From NCBI GenBank assembly GCA_013115125.1, contig JABANN010000001.1:62001-126000 (forward strand): 64,000 nucleotides of DNA, given 5' to 3'. The notes under the pieces were generated by a model that did not search any database, was not told the origin of the DNA, and saw only the letters and a program-made list of their open reading frames with translations. The DNA is from Perkinsus olseni. Taxonomy: Eukaryota > Perkinsozoa > Perkinsida. Below are positions 23,376-33,600 of this stretch, piece by piece; the stretch's first letter is position 1; the number at the start of each line of letters is the position of its first letter. The translations under genes and the position numbers were made by a program.

Positions 23376-24826
23376 TTATGGAGAGAACCCCATCACGCTG
23401 AGCCGGCGAGCACAGACATGCTCTGCTAGCTGTTGAAGTATATGACCGATTCCCGAACCTGAGTAACAGCGAAATGAAAGAGGCAGAGGAATTGGGAGCA
23501 GGCCGATTACCGCACAGAAATGTATTATGGCCGCCACCAGAACAAACAGATGCCACACGCAGTGGAGAATAGGGACGCACTGAGAAGAGGGTTCATGATG
23601 GGAGGTTACGCAGGCGGGGATGTACTTTAATATTGTCTAGGATGTAAAACGGCAGGCCCGCCATGTAGGTCAGACCGCCACCAGCGATCAAATACTGAAT
23701 GTGAACCTGAAGGAAGAGTAGTTACTAGCTCGAGAACGGTCTATGACAACGCAGTTCCGACTGCAGGACGTGGCCGATGAGGCAGTCGGGTGGCGTGTAG
23801 GAGGAAGCAAGGAGAGGAAGGCGGCTTACAGGCGTTGAGGTGACGAACGTGTCATATACCGCCAGAGCCATCCATCCCATGACAACGTAGAGGATCAACT
23901 GAAGATACGGTGATGGTGTGGTATGAGGAGGGACGCCTGACTTACCTCGCCGTAGACATACAAAGGAGAGTGACGTATCTTAGGGAAGTGGACGGCTATA
24001 ATATGGGCTGTGATGCCGACACCAGCGAGAGCCCACTCGGCCGTCATCACCCAGCTTCCCTGACACACAGTAGACGCTTCTTTAGATAGACTTAGCGGCC
24101 GGCTTACATTAGGATCGTTGCCAAAGAGCAAAACACAGAACGGGGTGTAGCTTCCCGCGATGAGAACAAAGATCGAGCTGTGGTCAAGCACTTGAAAAAT
24201 CCTTGAGGTGAGGTCAAGCATGAAGAATGCATGAAAGAGGGTGGAGACGGCGAAGAGGAGCTGAAGGGGGCCGCTGTTGGACGGGATTGATGATGGTTGA
24301 ATTTACTGTGCAGCTCAGCATGTAGGCGATGACAGCTAGCTTGCAGCGGAAGGGGTCATCGGATGCGAGGACCATAAGGTCGATCAAACCGGGCACGATT
24401 AGGACTCTGAGAAGGGCGGCATCGACTGGAGTAGGGTCCTTGAGCGATTGGGCTTACACTCCTAGGCCATGAGTTAGAGCATTCCAGATCTCCTCAACGA
24501 CGAAGTTGCCGTCGATGTTCACACGGCAGTGGCAGCAGCACGAGGAGTGAGGGGAGAAGGCTAACAGAGAATAGTAACACAACGAACATAACGACCCCCG
24601 CCGGAAAAGGGTGCCCTACGCATCAGTCGGCGTTTCTCCTCTTCATACTTCGACGTCTCGGTGGTGGCCGTGGCAATCTCGCCTGAAGTTTCCTTCTCCT
24701 CAACCTTACTGTTCTGCTGCGCCACATTCATCTCCATCCCATCGGTCTGACACAGCAGCAGATACCCCTCCGAAGCTTACCCCATGGACTTACTATGGCC
24801 TTGTTACGCTCATCAACGGCTTTCAT
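23376..24826 (-). CDS. PAQR / haemolysin-III family membrane protein, 9 exons
   Basis: This is a seven-helix membrane protein of the PAQR (adiponectin-receptor / haemolysin III) superfamily. Nine exons close in phase and give 335 residues. A hydrophilic head (KVEEKETSGEIATATTETS, EEEKRRLMRR) precedes EEIWNALTHGLGVVLIVPGL, the HxxG-type start of the core. LFAVSTLFHAFFMLDLTSRI then supplies the S-H pair. DHSSIFVLIAGSYTPFCVLL carries the next conserved Asp-His. A later WHLFVLVAAIIHF has the H near the final helix. These conserved His and Asp residues are the zinc site of the superfamily. It could act as an amide hydrolase or receptor; the ligand is unknown. Introns are 35-47 nt except one of about 122 nt. 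Confidence 0.9.
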
Positions 24827-24965
24827 GATCTTCCTTACATTCAAGTACCCGATGCTGAGGCAACACGATGATGACCATCACCTTGTTGGGCGTGGTGCCG
24901 ATGATGCTACGCGTTAAAACTGATGTCGAGGTAACGAAGAGTCCTCGGGCCTTCCTCCACTATTC

Positions 24966-25513
24966 TTAGAACGGATTCATGGCCATCCTCGTATCTAAGG
25001 TCGACTCTAGTACATGACGGAATATGCTCATCGACCCCACCCTAAGTAGTTGTGCGAGAGGATAAGATCCTTCAGGGACTTTAGTTGCACGACACCCTCC
25101 GCCAGCTGCCTCGCTCCATGGCCGTCGATGCCTGAATGGGAGCACTAACGCACAGCGAAGAATATCTTCAGAAGTACCAAGCCTTTGAAGGTCGAGCTTC
25201 TTGAGAGAGGTTGCGAGATGAGGAAGAGGAATCTGCAGCGCTCGGGCTATCCAGTTGCCCTCACCCCTCCAGCCACGACTAAAATGAGAATCGCTAGCAG
25301 TAAGGCGGAGCGATGCTACCACTACTACCTAAGATGGGTACCAATGTGGAGCCCTTGAACGAAGGGCGCCTCCCCGACCGTTTGCAAAACCGGCATGACA
25401 CTGGAATCTAGCGGAGACCTCAAACTCATCACCACTTGCGACCATCGTGTCACCAAGGCCGTGACGAAGGCCGGGTCAACCTGACGAGACGATAAGGGAA
25501 TCTTTGTTGCCAT
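24966..25513 (-). CDS. Unidentified protein, 2 exons
   Basis: Exons 25513-25329 and 25278-24966 join in phase across a 50-nt intron and give 165 residues. The protein starts MATKIPLSSRQVDPAFVTAL and contains HLATSLKKLDLQRLGTSEDI, a leucine pattern that may be a fragment of a repeat fold. No signal, membrane helix or known motif is evident. The intron starts with GTAGTAGTGG, a 5' end seen in several introns of this window. Confidence 0.5.
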
Positions 25514-25964
25514 GAAAGCCTACTACCTTCGACCCGTAGGCATCACACAAGCCTGTGTAAAAATCCAATAGACATTTTGAACAATGCTCATCAAGAGTGC
25601 ACTCAGGGCACCTTGTAAGGACCGGCATGACGCAGTTGCGCCGACGCCGTATTCCACCTGACCAACCACGCTTCCCACCGAGAGGAGAATCTCCGCCCTC
25701 TTACAGCTGCTTTCCGCGGAACTCCTGCCGCCCTCATCACGATTTCCGGAGGACATTGTAGACTAAGAGAGGCCAGAAAGTAACGACTATCGGTACGGTT
25801 GTACGGTCCAGCGTTGTGCAAATTGTCCCCTCGACCTGCTCTACTAGCAACACAACAGATACAGGGCTCGGCAAAGGCTATCAAAAGACAGCATCATCAC
25901 GGCATGGTTGTGACAACAAAAAAGAGGGCTGCATGCTGGTACGATTTCCTGACCCCGAGGGCCG
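25514..25964. other. Intergenic region, no gene seen
   Basis: These 450 nt separate the 5' end of the unidentified gene from the alveolin stop. The minus strand holds a 93-codon open frame, but it has an unnatural composition and no splice-consistent partners. Confidence 0.35.
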
Positions 25965-26787
25965 TCATCCGGCGGCGAGGAAGCCTTCGCATTGGTCGTC
26001 CTTGTCAGCCCCGAGTTCGGAAGAGCTCCTGGAGGACTCAGGAGGAGTGTACTCGACCACCTTCTCCACGTACTTCTTGACGACCTATCAACGACATGCC
26101 CGCTGGCTTTCGGTACGCCGCGACTCACCTGAGGGACTCTAACCTCCTTCACGACGTCGACATACTTCTTCACGGGGACATCCACGTACTTGTCCACGTA
26201 CTCAACCTGAACGCGACGGTGGGTGGTTTCGAGCGCACCCAGTTTCCAGGGCCCACCTGCGGAACCTCCACGATTTTCTGGACGGTCTTAACCACTGGCT
26301 TCTTGACAGTCTTCTGCGGTACGGGGATTTCTATTATCTTATGGACAACCTTGGTCACCGGCACCTCGACCTCCCTGTCTATGTACTCGGTCTGACCACC
26401 ATACCACAGTCCAGGCCACTAGGCCATGCCGTACTACCTTAACGTTAGCAGAGGGCCCTTGCTGGCACTGCAATACGACTTCCGGGGGAGGATAAGGAGG
26501 AGGGGGACACTACAAAGCAGTAACCACAGTACCAGGCCCACAGGGAACGGCGATTCGAGTGCAACACTTACTGGCGGAGGAGGGATCGAGGACTGTCGAA
26601 CGCTCGTTCCGGGGGGCAGCTGATGATGAAGAAATTGTACAGCCGAGCTAAGCACTGAGACGAGACTTACAGAATAGGGGTAGCTGGTAGGGTCAATTGG
26701 CTTGCCATCCTTTGGTCGAGGGCGTACCGAGATTACACCGGACATGGGTGGAGGGGGACCATCAGGGTAACGTGGATGTCTTATCAT
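25965..26787 (-). CDS. Alveolin (inner membrane complex / subpellicular network protein)
   Basis: Alveolins are structural proteins of the membrane skeleton under the alveolar sacs and are a hallmark of alveolates. Six exons (26787-26671, 26619-26572, 26509-26438, 26391-26257, 26206-26129, 26075-25965) close in phase and give 186 residues. A Pro-rich head (RPRPKDGKPIDPTSY, then PPPPYPPPE) leads into the repeat core of charged Val/Glu/Pro units: EYIDREVEVPVTKVVHKIIE, PVPQKTVKKPVVKTVQKIVE, VEYVDKYVDVPVKKYVDVVK, and KYVEKVVEYTPPE. A short Ser/Asp-rich tail ends FLAAG. The protein is small for an alveolin. Exon boundaries fall between repeat units, so the core probably grew by exon duplication. 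Confidence 0.92.
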
Positions 26788-27069
26788 CAATGCTGATAAC
26801 AACTAGCGGGAAGAGCCTTCCCACCATCACGTGAACACCAGACTGGTCGTTGTGTAACAGTGGCTGTTTAATGCTACTATGGAACATAGACTGTAGGTAG
26901 AAACTCACACAAGGGTTGGTATGAATGCTGAGCAAGGCAAGGTCAAGCAAGGTCAAGTCGATTTCACAGTCCACTGGAATCAAACACATGGACTCTTCGA
27001 AGTGGTGGTTAAACCATGGTAGCGAATCTAACAGGATTCTCTCAATGCTACAACGTACGCCGAGCCCTC

Positions 27070-27536
27070 CTACGTTTGCCGCTTGGCTTTAATGGTATCT
27101 CCGTTGTTGATCTTGATGTCAAATGGTCGCTGGTCGCTATATACACACTTGCCGGCGTAGGTGAAGGCGAATTTACCAACGAGTCCGTCTGAAACAGGAC
27201 GTGCCACACGCAGTCGAAAGATGCGTCGTTTTCGTGGCAACCGCAGAGAGGGTCATCATGTGGCAAGATGGCCTCGACAAATGAAATTCCCATCCGCCTG
27301 CCGGAGCCATTCGGCATTTCCCGAAATTTTTTCCATCGTCTGGATGATTCCTTGCTTTTAAATCCGCATCCTGTACTACCATCCCTATGCCTCCTTTCTT
27401 GTGTCTCATCATATGCGCTAGTAAAAAGCCGGAACGCTGGGCCCAACTCGCCGGCGTCCTTAACTCGATACTCCTCAGAGAAGCCCGAATCCTCATCCTT
27501 AATGGTCAACCGCAGCCGAAGATTCTCATCAGGCAC
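27070..27536 (-). CDS. Ubiquitin/SUMO-like fold protein, 5' end unresolved
   Basis: Two pieces fit a SUMO or Rad60-SLD type beta-grasp fold: LRLRLTIKDEDSGFSEEYRV with GPAFRLFTSAYDE upstream, and KFAFTYAGKCVYSDQRPFDI then NNGDTIKAKRQT ending at the TAG at 27070. They join in phase across an intron running from about 27374 to 27189. The last residues lack a di-glycine, so it would not be conjugated. It is more likely a SUMO-like domain of a larger protein such as NIP45/Rad60 or a stand-alone fold. No ATG precedes the first piece in frame, so at least one upstream exon must exist between 27540 and 28080. Confidence 0.45.
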
Positions 27537-28081
27537 TTCTCCTGAGCAGTAACAGTGACAGGCAGTCGGATGGTGCAGTCCGGATAGCTACAAGCGTCTC
27601 ATCTACAGAGCGTCCCGTCTCTAAAGGCTACGATACAACAACATTGGTGATGGCCATCAAGCATCTCAACTACCCCAAATTCCATGCTGAACACATCGAT
27701 ACATCAAGTGCAACTACTGTACACGAGGAGACGCCGGACCTCTCCGATAACAGTACAAAGCTCAGGAAGCTACGCATACTGATGACCGAAAGCAATGGCT
27801 GGGTGGAGAGCCCAAACAACTCAGCTGGCCTGCCCTGCCTTGATACTACCTCGATGCGTCCGTTCCTTCAACCCATACGCTGCTGATGCCATCTCTGGAT
27901 GCATGGCCATGAACCCTAGGCCTGACATGCTGACGCCGAACAAGAATAATAAAGTAAAAATAGCTGACAACGTCCCCAGATGAACTGGTGCCGAATCACC
28001 AACACAACAAGCCGGATAAAACTACTGACGAAACGACGAGGGCGCCGCCGCCGCCCTGTCAGTGATTGCCAATGTTAACAC
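27537..28081. other. Unresolved region upstream of the SUMO-like gene
   Basis: It should contain the first exon or exons of the SUMO-like gene on the minus strand, but none could be fixed. On the plus strand an 80-codon frame starting near 27647 (MAIKHLNYPKFHAEHIDTSS) looks fairly natural yet has no recognisable family. Confidence 0.3.
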
Positions 28082-28980
28082 TTATCGACTAAGGAAGTTG
28101 CCAATCTGGTCACGCACACTAGAGAGAGCTGATTTGAATGAAGCTTCTTGACTTGACGACGCGAAACCTGCCAACAACAGAGGTCCATCAGCCGTCACCC
28201 GCGCACCCACTACTACCCTGCAGAGTCCTGGAAGTACCGGTACTCGAATGAGGGCGATCATCGCTGGCAGTGGTGGAGGTCTCTTCGTTCTGCATCTTAA
28301 TCCTGGACGTGATCACCGCTGAGTCCGTCTCCAATATGACCCTACGAACCAACTCCAGCAGCGCGGGTGGTGGGTGCCGGAAGCCTCACCCTTTTTCGAC
28401 TGCCTCGTCAATCATCAGAAAAACCAAGTCCAGCTTGTCGATGATCTTCTTACGGCAGACGTTGTTACTGACAGGATGACGACTATCCCCTGGCCAGCCA
28501 CCTGTCGCCTTACTGCGTGATGTTGCACAGCACTTGATAGAGACTGGTCGTGAAGTCCAGCATCATTATATCATTCTCGCTCTCCCGGGCAAGTACCTAT
28601 CAACCCGACCTAACGCCAACACGAGCCACTACCACTTTACCGCAAGCATGACATCATTCGACTGCCGCACCAGCACGATGTACTCGTCCACCAGCGCCAC
28701 TTCAACTGAACGACAATCGACGCACAGTGAGCGGCGTCTGGCTGTATTTGATTTCTCACCATCATTCCTGTTGTTAAGTCGAGCTGTCTTCGACATAAGG
28801 TCCTTCTCGAACTTCTTCTCACTGGCTAGGTCAGTGAATTTGCTTTCATCATAATACCTACATCCCGATCAACCCTCCGACCACCATCACTGCCCCCCCT
28901 CCGCGACCCTACTTAGCAGCAAGTCTTTTCCCCTCCTCATCCAAGAGAAGGATACCGGCAACACAACGGATGGATGCCAT
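28082..28980 (-). CDS. COPZ: Coatomer zeta subunit, 7 exons
   Basis: Zeta-COP is the small subunit of the F-subcomplex of the COPI coat, which buds Golgi-to-ER transport vesicles. Exons 28980-28913, 28857-28760, 28705-28641, 28596-28514, 28467-28390, 28341-28217 and 28167-28082 close in phase and give 200 residues. The longin-type core is clear: ASIRCVAGILLLDEEGKRLA, KYYDESKFTDLASEKKFEKD, VEVALVDEYIVLVRQSNDVM, ESENDIMMLDFTTSLYQVL, RKKIIDKLDLVFLMIDEAVE and GVILETDSAVITSRI. The tail SALSSVRDQIGNFLSR matches the C-terminal helix of the family. Confidence 0.94.
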
Positions 28981-29360
28981 GATAACCGAGGGCCGACTCG
29001 AGCAGAAAAAAATATTATCCTGTTCGACCAAAGATGCTCCGATACCCGACTTCACGCGCCACGAAATTACGCGCGCGCCCAGAAACTAACGCAAGACGGA
29101 TTCAAAGAGACAAACGTCATTGAAGGTGAGGCTGTTTAGTGATACTATTCGTACAAGCTTCCAGCGACTTCTGCAGCTCCTCGACCTTCGCACGTAGCGC
29201 CACCAGCCTGTACGAGAGGTGGCATGGCGGAATCGTCCGACTCTGATTTTTCGAGAGGTGAGGAAGTTCTAATTCGACCCCCCTAGATTCAGATTATTCG
29301 ACTACCGAGTACGCTGAGGGAGGTGATCCATGGACTGGCCGAGACCATCGACCAAGCAGC
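28981..29360. other. Intergenic region, no gene seen
   Basis: These 380 nt lie between the coatomer zeta start and the next minus-strand stop. No open frame with natural composition was found. An A-rich stretch lies near 29008-29022. Confidence 0.35.
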
Positions 29361-29903
29361 TTACTCTTTCTCATTCACTAACGTAGAGCATTTGGCTATT
29401 TCCAGGTCCTGGTCAGCGGCGGGGTCACGCTTCCTTTGCTGAGTAAGCTGCCCTCTAGTGAGGTCTATCAATCGACAGTTGGCTTGCCATAGCTCGTCTG
29501 AGAGGAGAAGGACGAACATCATACCAAACAGAAGTACCCCTTCTCGGGCGCCACGTCCCTGTAACGAGAATCGGCGCCAAGAGACGAAGCGATGGTGGTA
29601 CGGTACGGTATGAGAACGGTTGCCTCCGTTCTCATGGATGCCGACAGCACCAAGACCGTGGGTTTGACCCAGTGAACCCGTACTACTTCGCTGTAGGTCC
29701 TTGAGCTGATAGTCTTCCTTTCTCCGCCTCAAGAGATCCAATACCACAGCCATCTTGGACTCCAACGCTGCCTGCCGTGCCAAGACTCTGACAATCAGGA
29801 TTCCAAGGTAGAATCCAGGATTCCTCGACGAGGAACTGCGAGATGCTACGCGAACGCTGGGCGAATGAAAGCCCATTTGCCCGCGAGTTCGGCGGTCCAC
29901 CAT
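29361..29903 (-). CDS. Unidentified protein with one possible membrane segment
   Basis: This is an uninterrupted 180-codon frame on the minus strand. It contains a helical stretch LARQAALESKMAVVLDLLRR, a hydrophobic stretch GVLLFGMMFVLLLSDELW, and a charged C-terminus ending STLVNEKE. The upstream frame (29931-30444) lies only 28 nt away on the same strand. The two may be one gene joined by an intron that removes the TAG near 29931; a donor and acceptor exist but give a less natural frame. No family recognised. Confidence 0.4.
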   Translation of the reverse strand: MVDRRTRGQMGFHSPSVRVASRSSSSRNPGFYLGILIVRVLARQAALESKMAVVLDLLRRRKEDYQLKDLQRSSTGSLGQTHGLGAVGIHENGGNRSHTVPYHHRFVSWRRFSLQGRGAREGVLLFGMMFVLLLSDELWQANCRLIDLTRGQLTQQRKRDPAADQDLEIAKCSTLVNEKE

Positions 29904-29930
29904 GACGTCAACGGACGGCCCTCACCCCCC

Positions 29931-30444
29931 CTACGCCTGCTTCCGCTTCGTCAGCCGCATAGTGAGGAGTACTGTCTCCCCAACCTCCTCCTCAAGCACC
30001 GACAGACGGTTAATCAAAGCCTTCTGTCTGTCCTCGAAGGAGGTCTGTAGTTCCCGCAGTAGGCCGGCCACCCGCAAGGTCTGTCGTATCCTGGCATGAG
30101 CTTCCGCTACTCGCTCTGTCAGATCGGAAGGGTCGCCACCAACCAACGGCTTCGAACCTACAGGATCGGGAATCGTGTGCCGCCACCAGAATGCAGTCCA
30201 CTACGCAGTGACCTCACAAAGAATGGCGGACAAGAGACCATTCGGCTCAGCTCCGAGTAAGCGCGATTCGGGCTGACTATCCCAACCCACTCCTCAACGA
30301 TCTGCCCGTAAGCCCTGCGCCCCGCTTATTACCTCCCGATACGCCCTCTAGAAGCCGCGCCCATTCTGCTGCTGATTCGGGCGCCCCTCCTCCCTGAGAC
30401 CAGTCTGCTGCGGTCTTCAAAGCCCCGCCGACCGAGTCGGTCAT
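29931..30444 (-). CDS. Unidentified coiled-coil protein, 2-4 exons
   Basis: A first exon from the ATG at 30444 reads MTDSVGGALKTAADWSQGG and ESAAEWARLLEGVSG. A 56-nt intron leads to SPNRAYSELSRMVSCPPFFV. The last exon is a long coiled coil: RVAEAHARIRQTLRVAGLLR, ELQTSFEDRQKALINRL and SVLEEEVGETVLL, ending KRKQA. The join into the coiled-coil exon needs either a 28-nt intron or a different boundary and is not settled. It has the size and helical pattern of a small SNARE- or tether-like protein, but no diagnostic motif was found. Confidence 0.42.
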
Positions 30445-30602
30445 GATAAAACAGAGAAGGAACTTCCCACTCAACCTCCTGTACGTCTCCAGTAGAACAC
30501 AACATCAGCAAGGCAACGACGCACGTGACAGGTAGATGGGTGCAAAAGCACTGGCAAGGGACATGGTACTACAGTAAGAAGGGGCCTGCAAGGAGGAGGC
30601 CC

Positions 30603-33600
30603 TCAAACCTCTGCCACTCCTCCGGACGCCTCATCTTCTTCCCCAGCAATCGTCATCAACTCTGCCGACGTTGTGGATTTCGCTGAGTTGTCTACTCGTG
30701 CCTGCCGCTTCTCCGCGAAGGCATGGGCCCGCTTCACCTGTCAGCAACAACCCTCAACACTTTCAAGGGAATTCAATATATAGTTCGCCATCAGGAGGCT
30801 GCTCCCAATCGACTCACCGCGGGCTTGTAACGAGCCAGTTGCCACGTGACTCTCAAGGAAGACGCATGGCGCTTATACCAACCCCCGATGGCCACGGGGA
30901 TGAGTACGCCCAGAAGACCAGAGAACACTGCGACGAGGTAGAAAGAGGGCATGCCAAGGACGTAGGAGCTGAGGTAGGCCACCCGGGAACTAGGGTCGAA
31001 GGAATAGATCTTCAACCTGAAACGCCTGGCCTCGAGGGAGGGGTCGCAGGAGGGCGTCTGCAACTCACCAGACGATGTAGAGGGAGAGGGACAGCGCTAT
31101 GGACACTGCCAGAAGGAGATTGATCTCCTCAGCTATTACCAATAAAACGGCGAGGTCCAACAGGATGACGGCGGAGTAGCATAAAACTGAAGTTAGCCTG
31201 AGAATCGCGGAGGAAGATTCTGTCACAACCATTTCGCGGCGGGCGAGAACTCCTCTTACCAGAGGCCTCCAACAGCTGCCTCGTGTTCCCCCACTAGGAG
31301 TACCGCTCCGCCGTAGCATATAAACCCACAGGCGAAGGCAACGATGCAGCAAGGCACTATAGTCTGACTGCTGAACATCCTATCAAGCCTGCCTGTATAG
31401 TACCTACAACAACAGCCGCTGTCTGTGGCGAGAGGCGGGCTGATAGATCCCTACAGCTTGGGATAGCCCCGCCGAATGACGTCAGCAGGGACGTGTGGAA
31501 GGTCGTAGAGTTTGTCGAAGACCGGTGAGGCATCTCGGTCGAACACCTGGCCATGGGATGGACGGAGGGAGTGGTAGAAGAGGGGGCTATATTACCCCCA
31601 GAAGGAAGGGGGCTATGCTAGTGAAGATGAGGTTGAAGAAAGTCAGATAATACTCATCATAAAGCGTCGCTCCGCTGTAACCATTGGACATACCATACAG
31701 CCATTGCGGTACTGTTACCACCATATTCTTGAAGAAGAAATAAAGTACCTGACAACAAGCCCATCGCCATCAGTGCCGCGCACATCAGAGGAGCTTGCCA
31801 GCTTGGAAATCCTCAGGTAGCAAAGGCGGCCATGAACCAAGAGCATCCTAGTGAGGTGCCAGAATTGCGCAATGGCGAAGTCAGCGTTCTGGACTGCGGC
31901 CATGCCCTCCTTCCCGAAGATGGCTGAGAATACTCGCGCTCTCGTATGATCGGCAGCTGGAGCTGACTACCGATGCCAACGTGAGCTTTGTTAAGCATAG
32001 GGACGTCATTGGCACCATCCCCTATAGCAAGGCAAAGGGAGCCCTCACTACCAACCCTGTTCATCACCAGCGATACCTGAAGATGTACGAACATAGGCTA
32101 TGGCCTGAGAGAGGCCTACGGTAGGGCTTACCACTTGGCTCTTCTGTTCCTTAGTAGCTCGGCATACTACTACCCCGGAGGCTTTCATAAGAAGATCGGT
32201 AAGGTAGCCAGCCACGGCGTCGTCTGAAGGGAGTACTTACAACACGCTGTTAGTCGCACTCTCTAGGCCCCCTTGTAGTATCAGTACGACCCCATTCTCA
32301 TTGGCTACTTCAACTGAGGGCTATATCTGCCTCTAGCGTAGCCCCTATCATTCTCGATACATCACCTTTCCCAGCCCGCCCTTTTTAGTACCACCAACAA
32401 CATTAGTTCTATCATCTACATGGACATCATCTAAAGCATGCCCTAAACTCCTGCCGCTGATGACGATAGAGAAGTCCACAACCTCATCATCACCTCCCTC
32501 CACCCTGGCCTGACAGACTGGCCAGTCTCCCCTCTACCAACATGTAGCTACTACCAGCTCATCGGCCGCCGCCTTCAACCTCCCGCACGACTCCGCAGGA
32601 GTGTCAAAGTCAAAAACCACAAGGGCTTGCTTTCCATCCCTCTTCGAGCCCAACTCCACAGCACCATCGGCAGACCAATCGGCAGCGTCCTCTTTAACGA
32701 GACCGCAGGTCCTGGCGATCTCTATGGCCGTCCCGAGCTTATCCCCTGTTATCATGCACACTCTAATGCCCGCTGCTTTCAACCGGATGATGGCCTCCGG
32801 AACCTGCCCAACGATAACGCATCCCCCAGCAGGTATCCAAGGTCGATGCTCGTCACTTACATGATCCTGCAGTCTGTCCTCCATACCCGTACAACCCAGA
32901 GGTGTGAGGTCCGACTCGATCTCGTCATGGACAGCGGCCAGCAGGGCGTCCTTAGCCGCCCCCGGCTCCATCAACGCAGCTCCATTCAACTGAGATAACA
33001 CCAATGCTCCTCCTCAGATAGCGCACAGGCCTCTGCCGCAGAGCCAGGCCGCCGTGATGAAGTAAATTAACAATATTGAAAATAAACCATGAAATACAGT
33101 AATTTAGTAAGGGAAGGGGGACACCCCGTCAATGCACAGACGCCGTTGTCCCTCGACCCTAGCTGTCCCAACGCCCGCTACTGTCGAGCAACCGAGCACA
33201 GCGACGTTTGAGGGAAAATTATTCACACACACGACAGGCAGACACGCTTTGGAGCATATTACCCTTGCCTTGTACTCCTGCCATTGAACCCTGGATATAG
33301 CCTTCATAGCGAAGATAAGTGTACGGAACCCCTCGTGGCTGTACCTACACTACGACGAGATCCGCAACGCCCCCACAGGCAGCACTTCTACCTGTTAACG
33401 GCTTCTACCAAGGAATCAGTTATTTCCTGGCAGCCCGTCCGAGGGCTCAGGCGGCCAAGCATAACATCATCGGCTCCCTTGGTGTAGATGTAAAGTACCT
33501 GCCAACTCAGGGTGACGATCGACAACCGTTAAGTGGTAATACTCCGGCGAGGCCCAACGCAGTAGAACAACACTCCGGCGGCTGTTTTGCGCTTCTTTCA

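Noticed and set aside
30100-30160. A tRNA T-loop-like GGTTCGAA motif
   Set aside because: No acceptor stem or anticodon arm can be folded around it.
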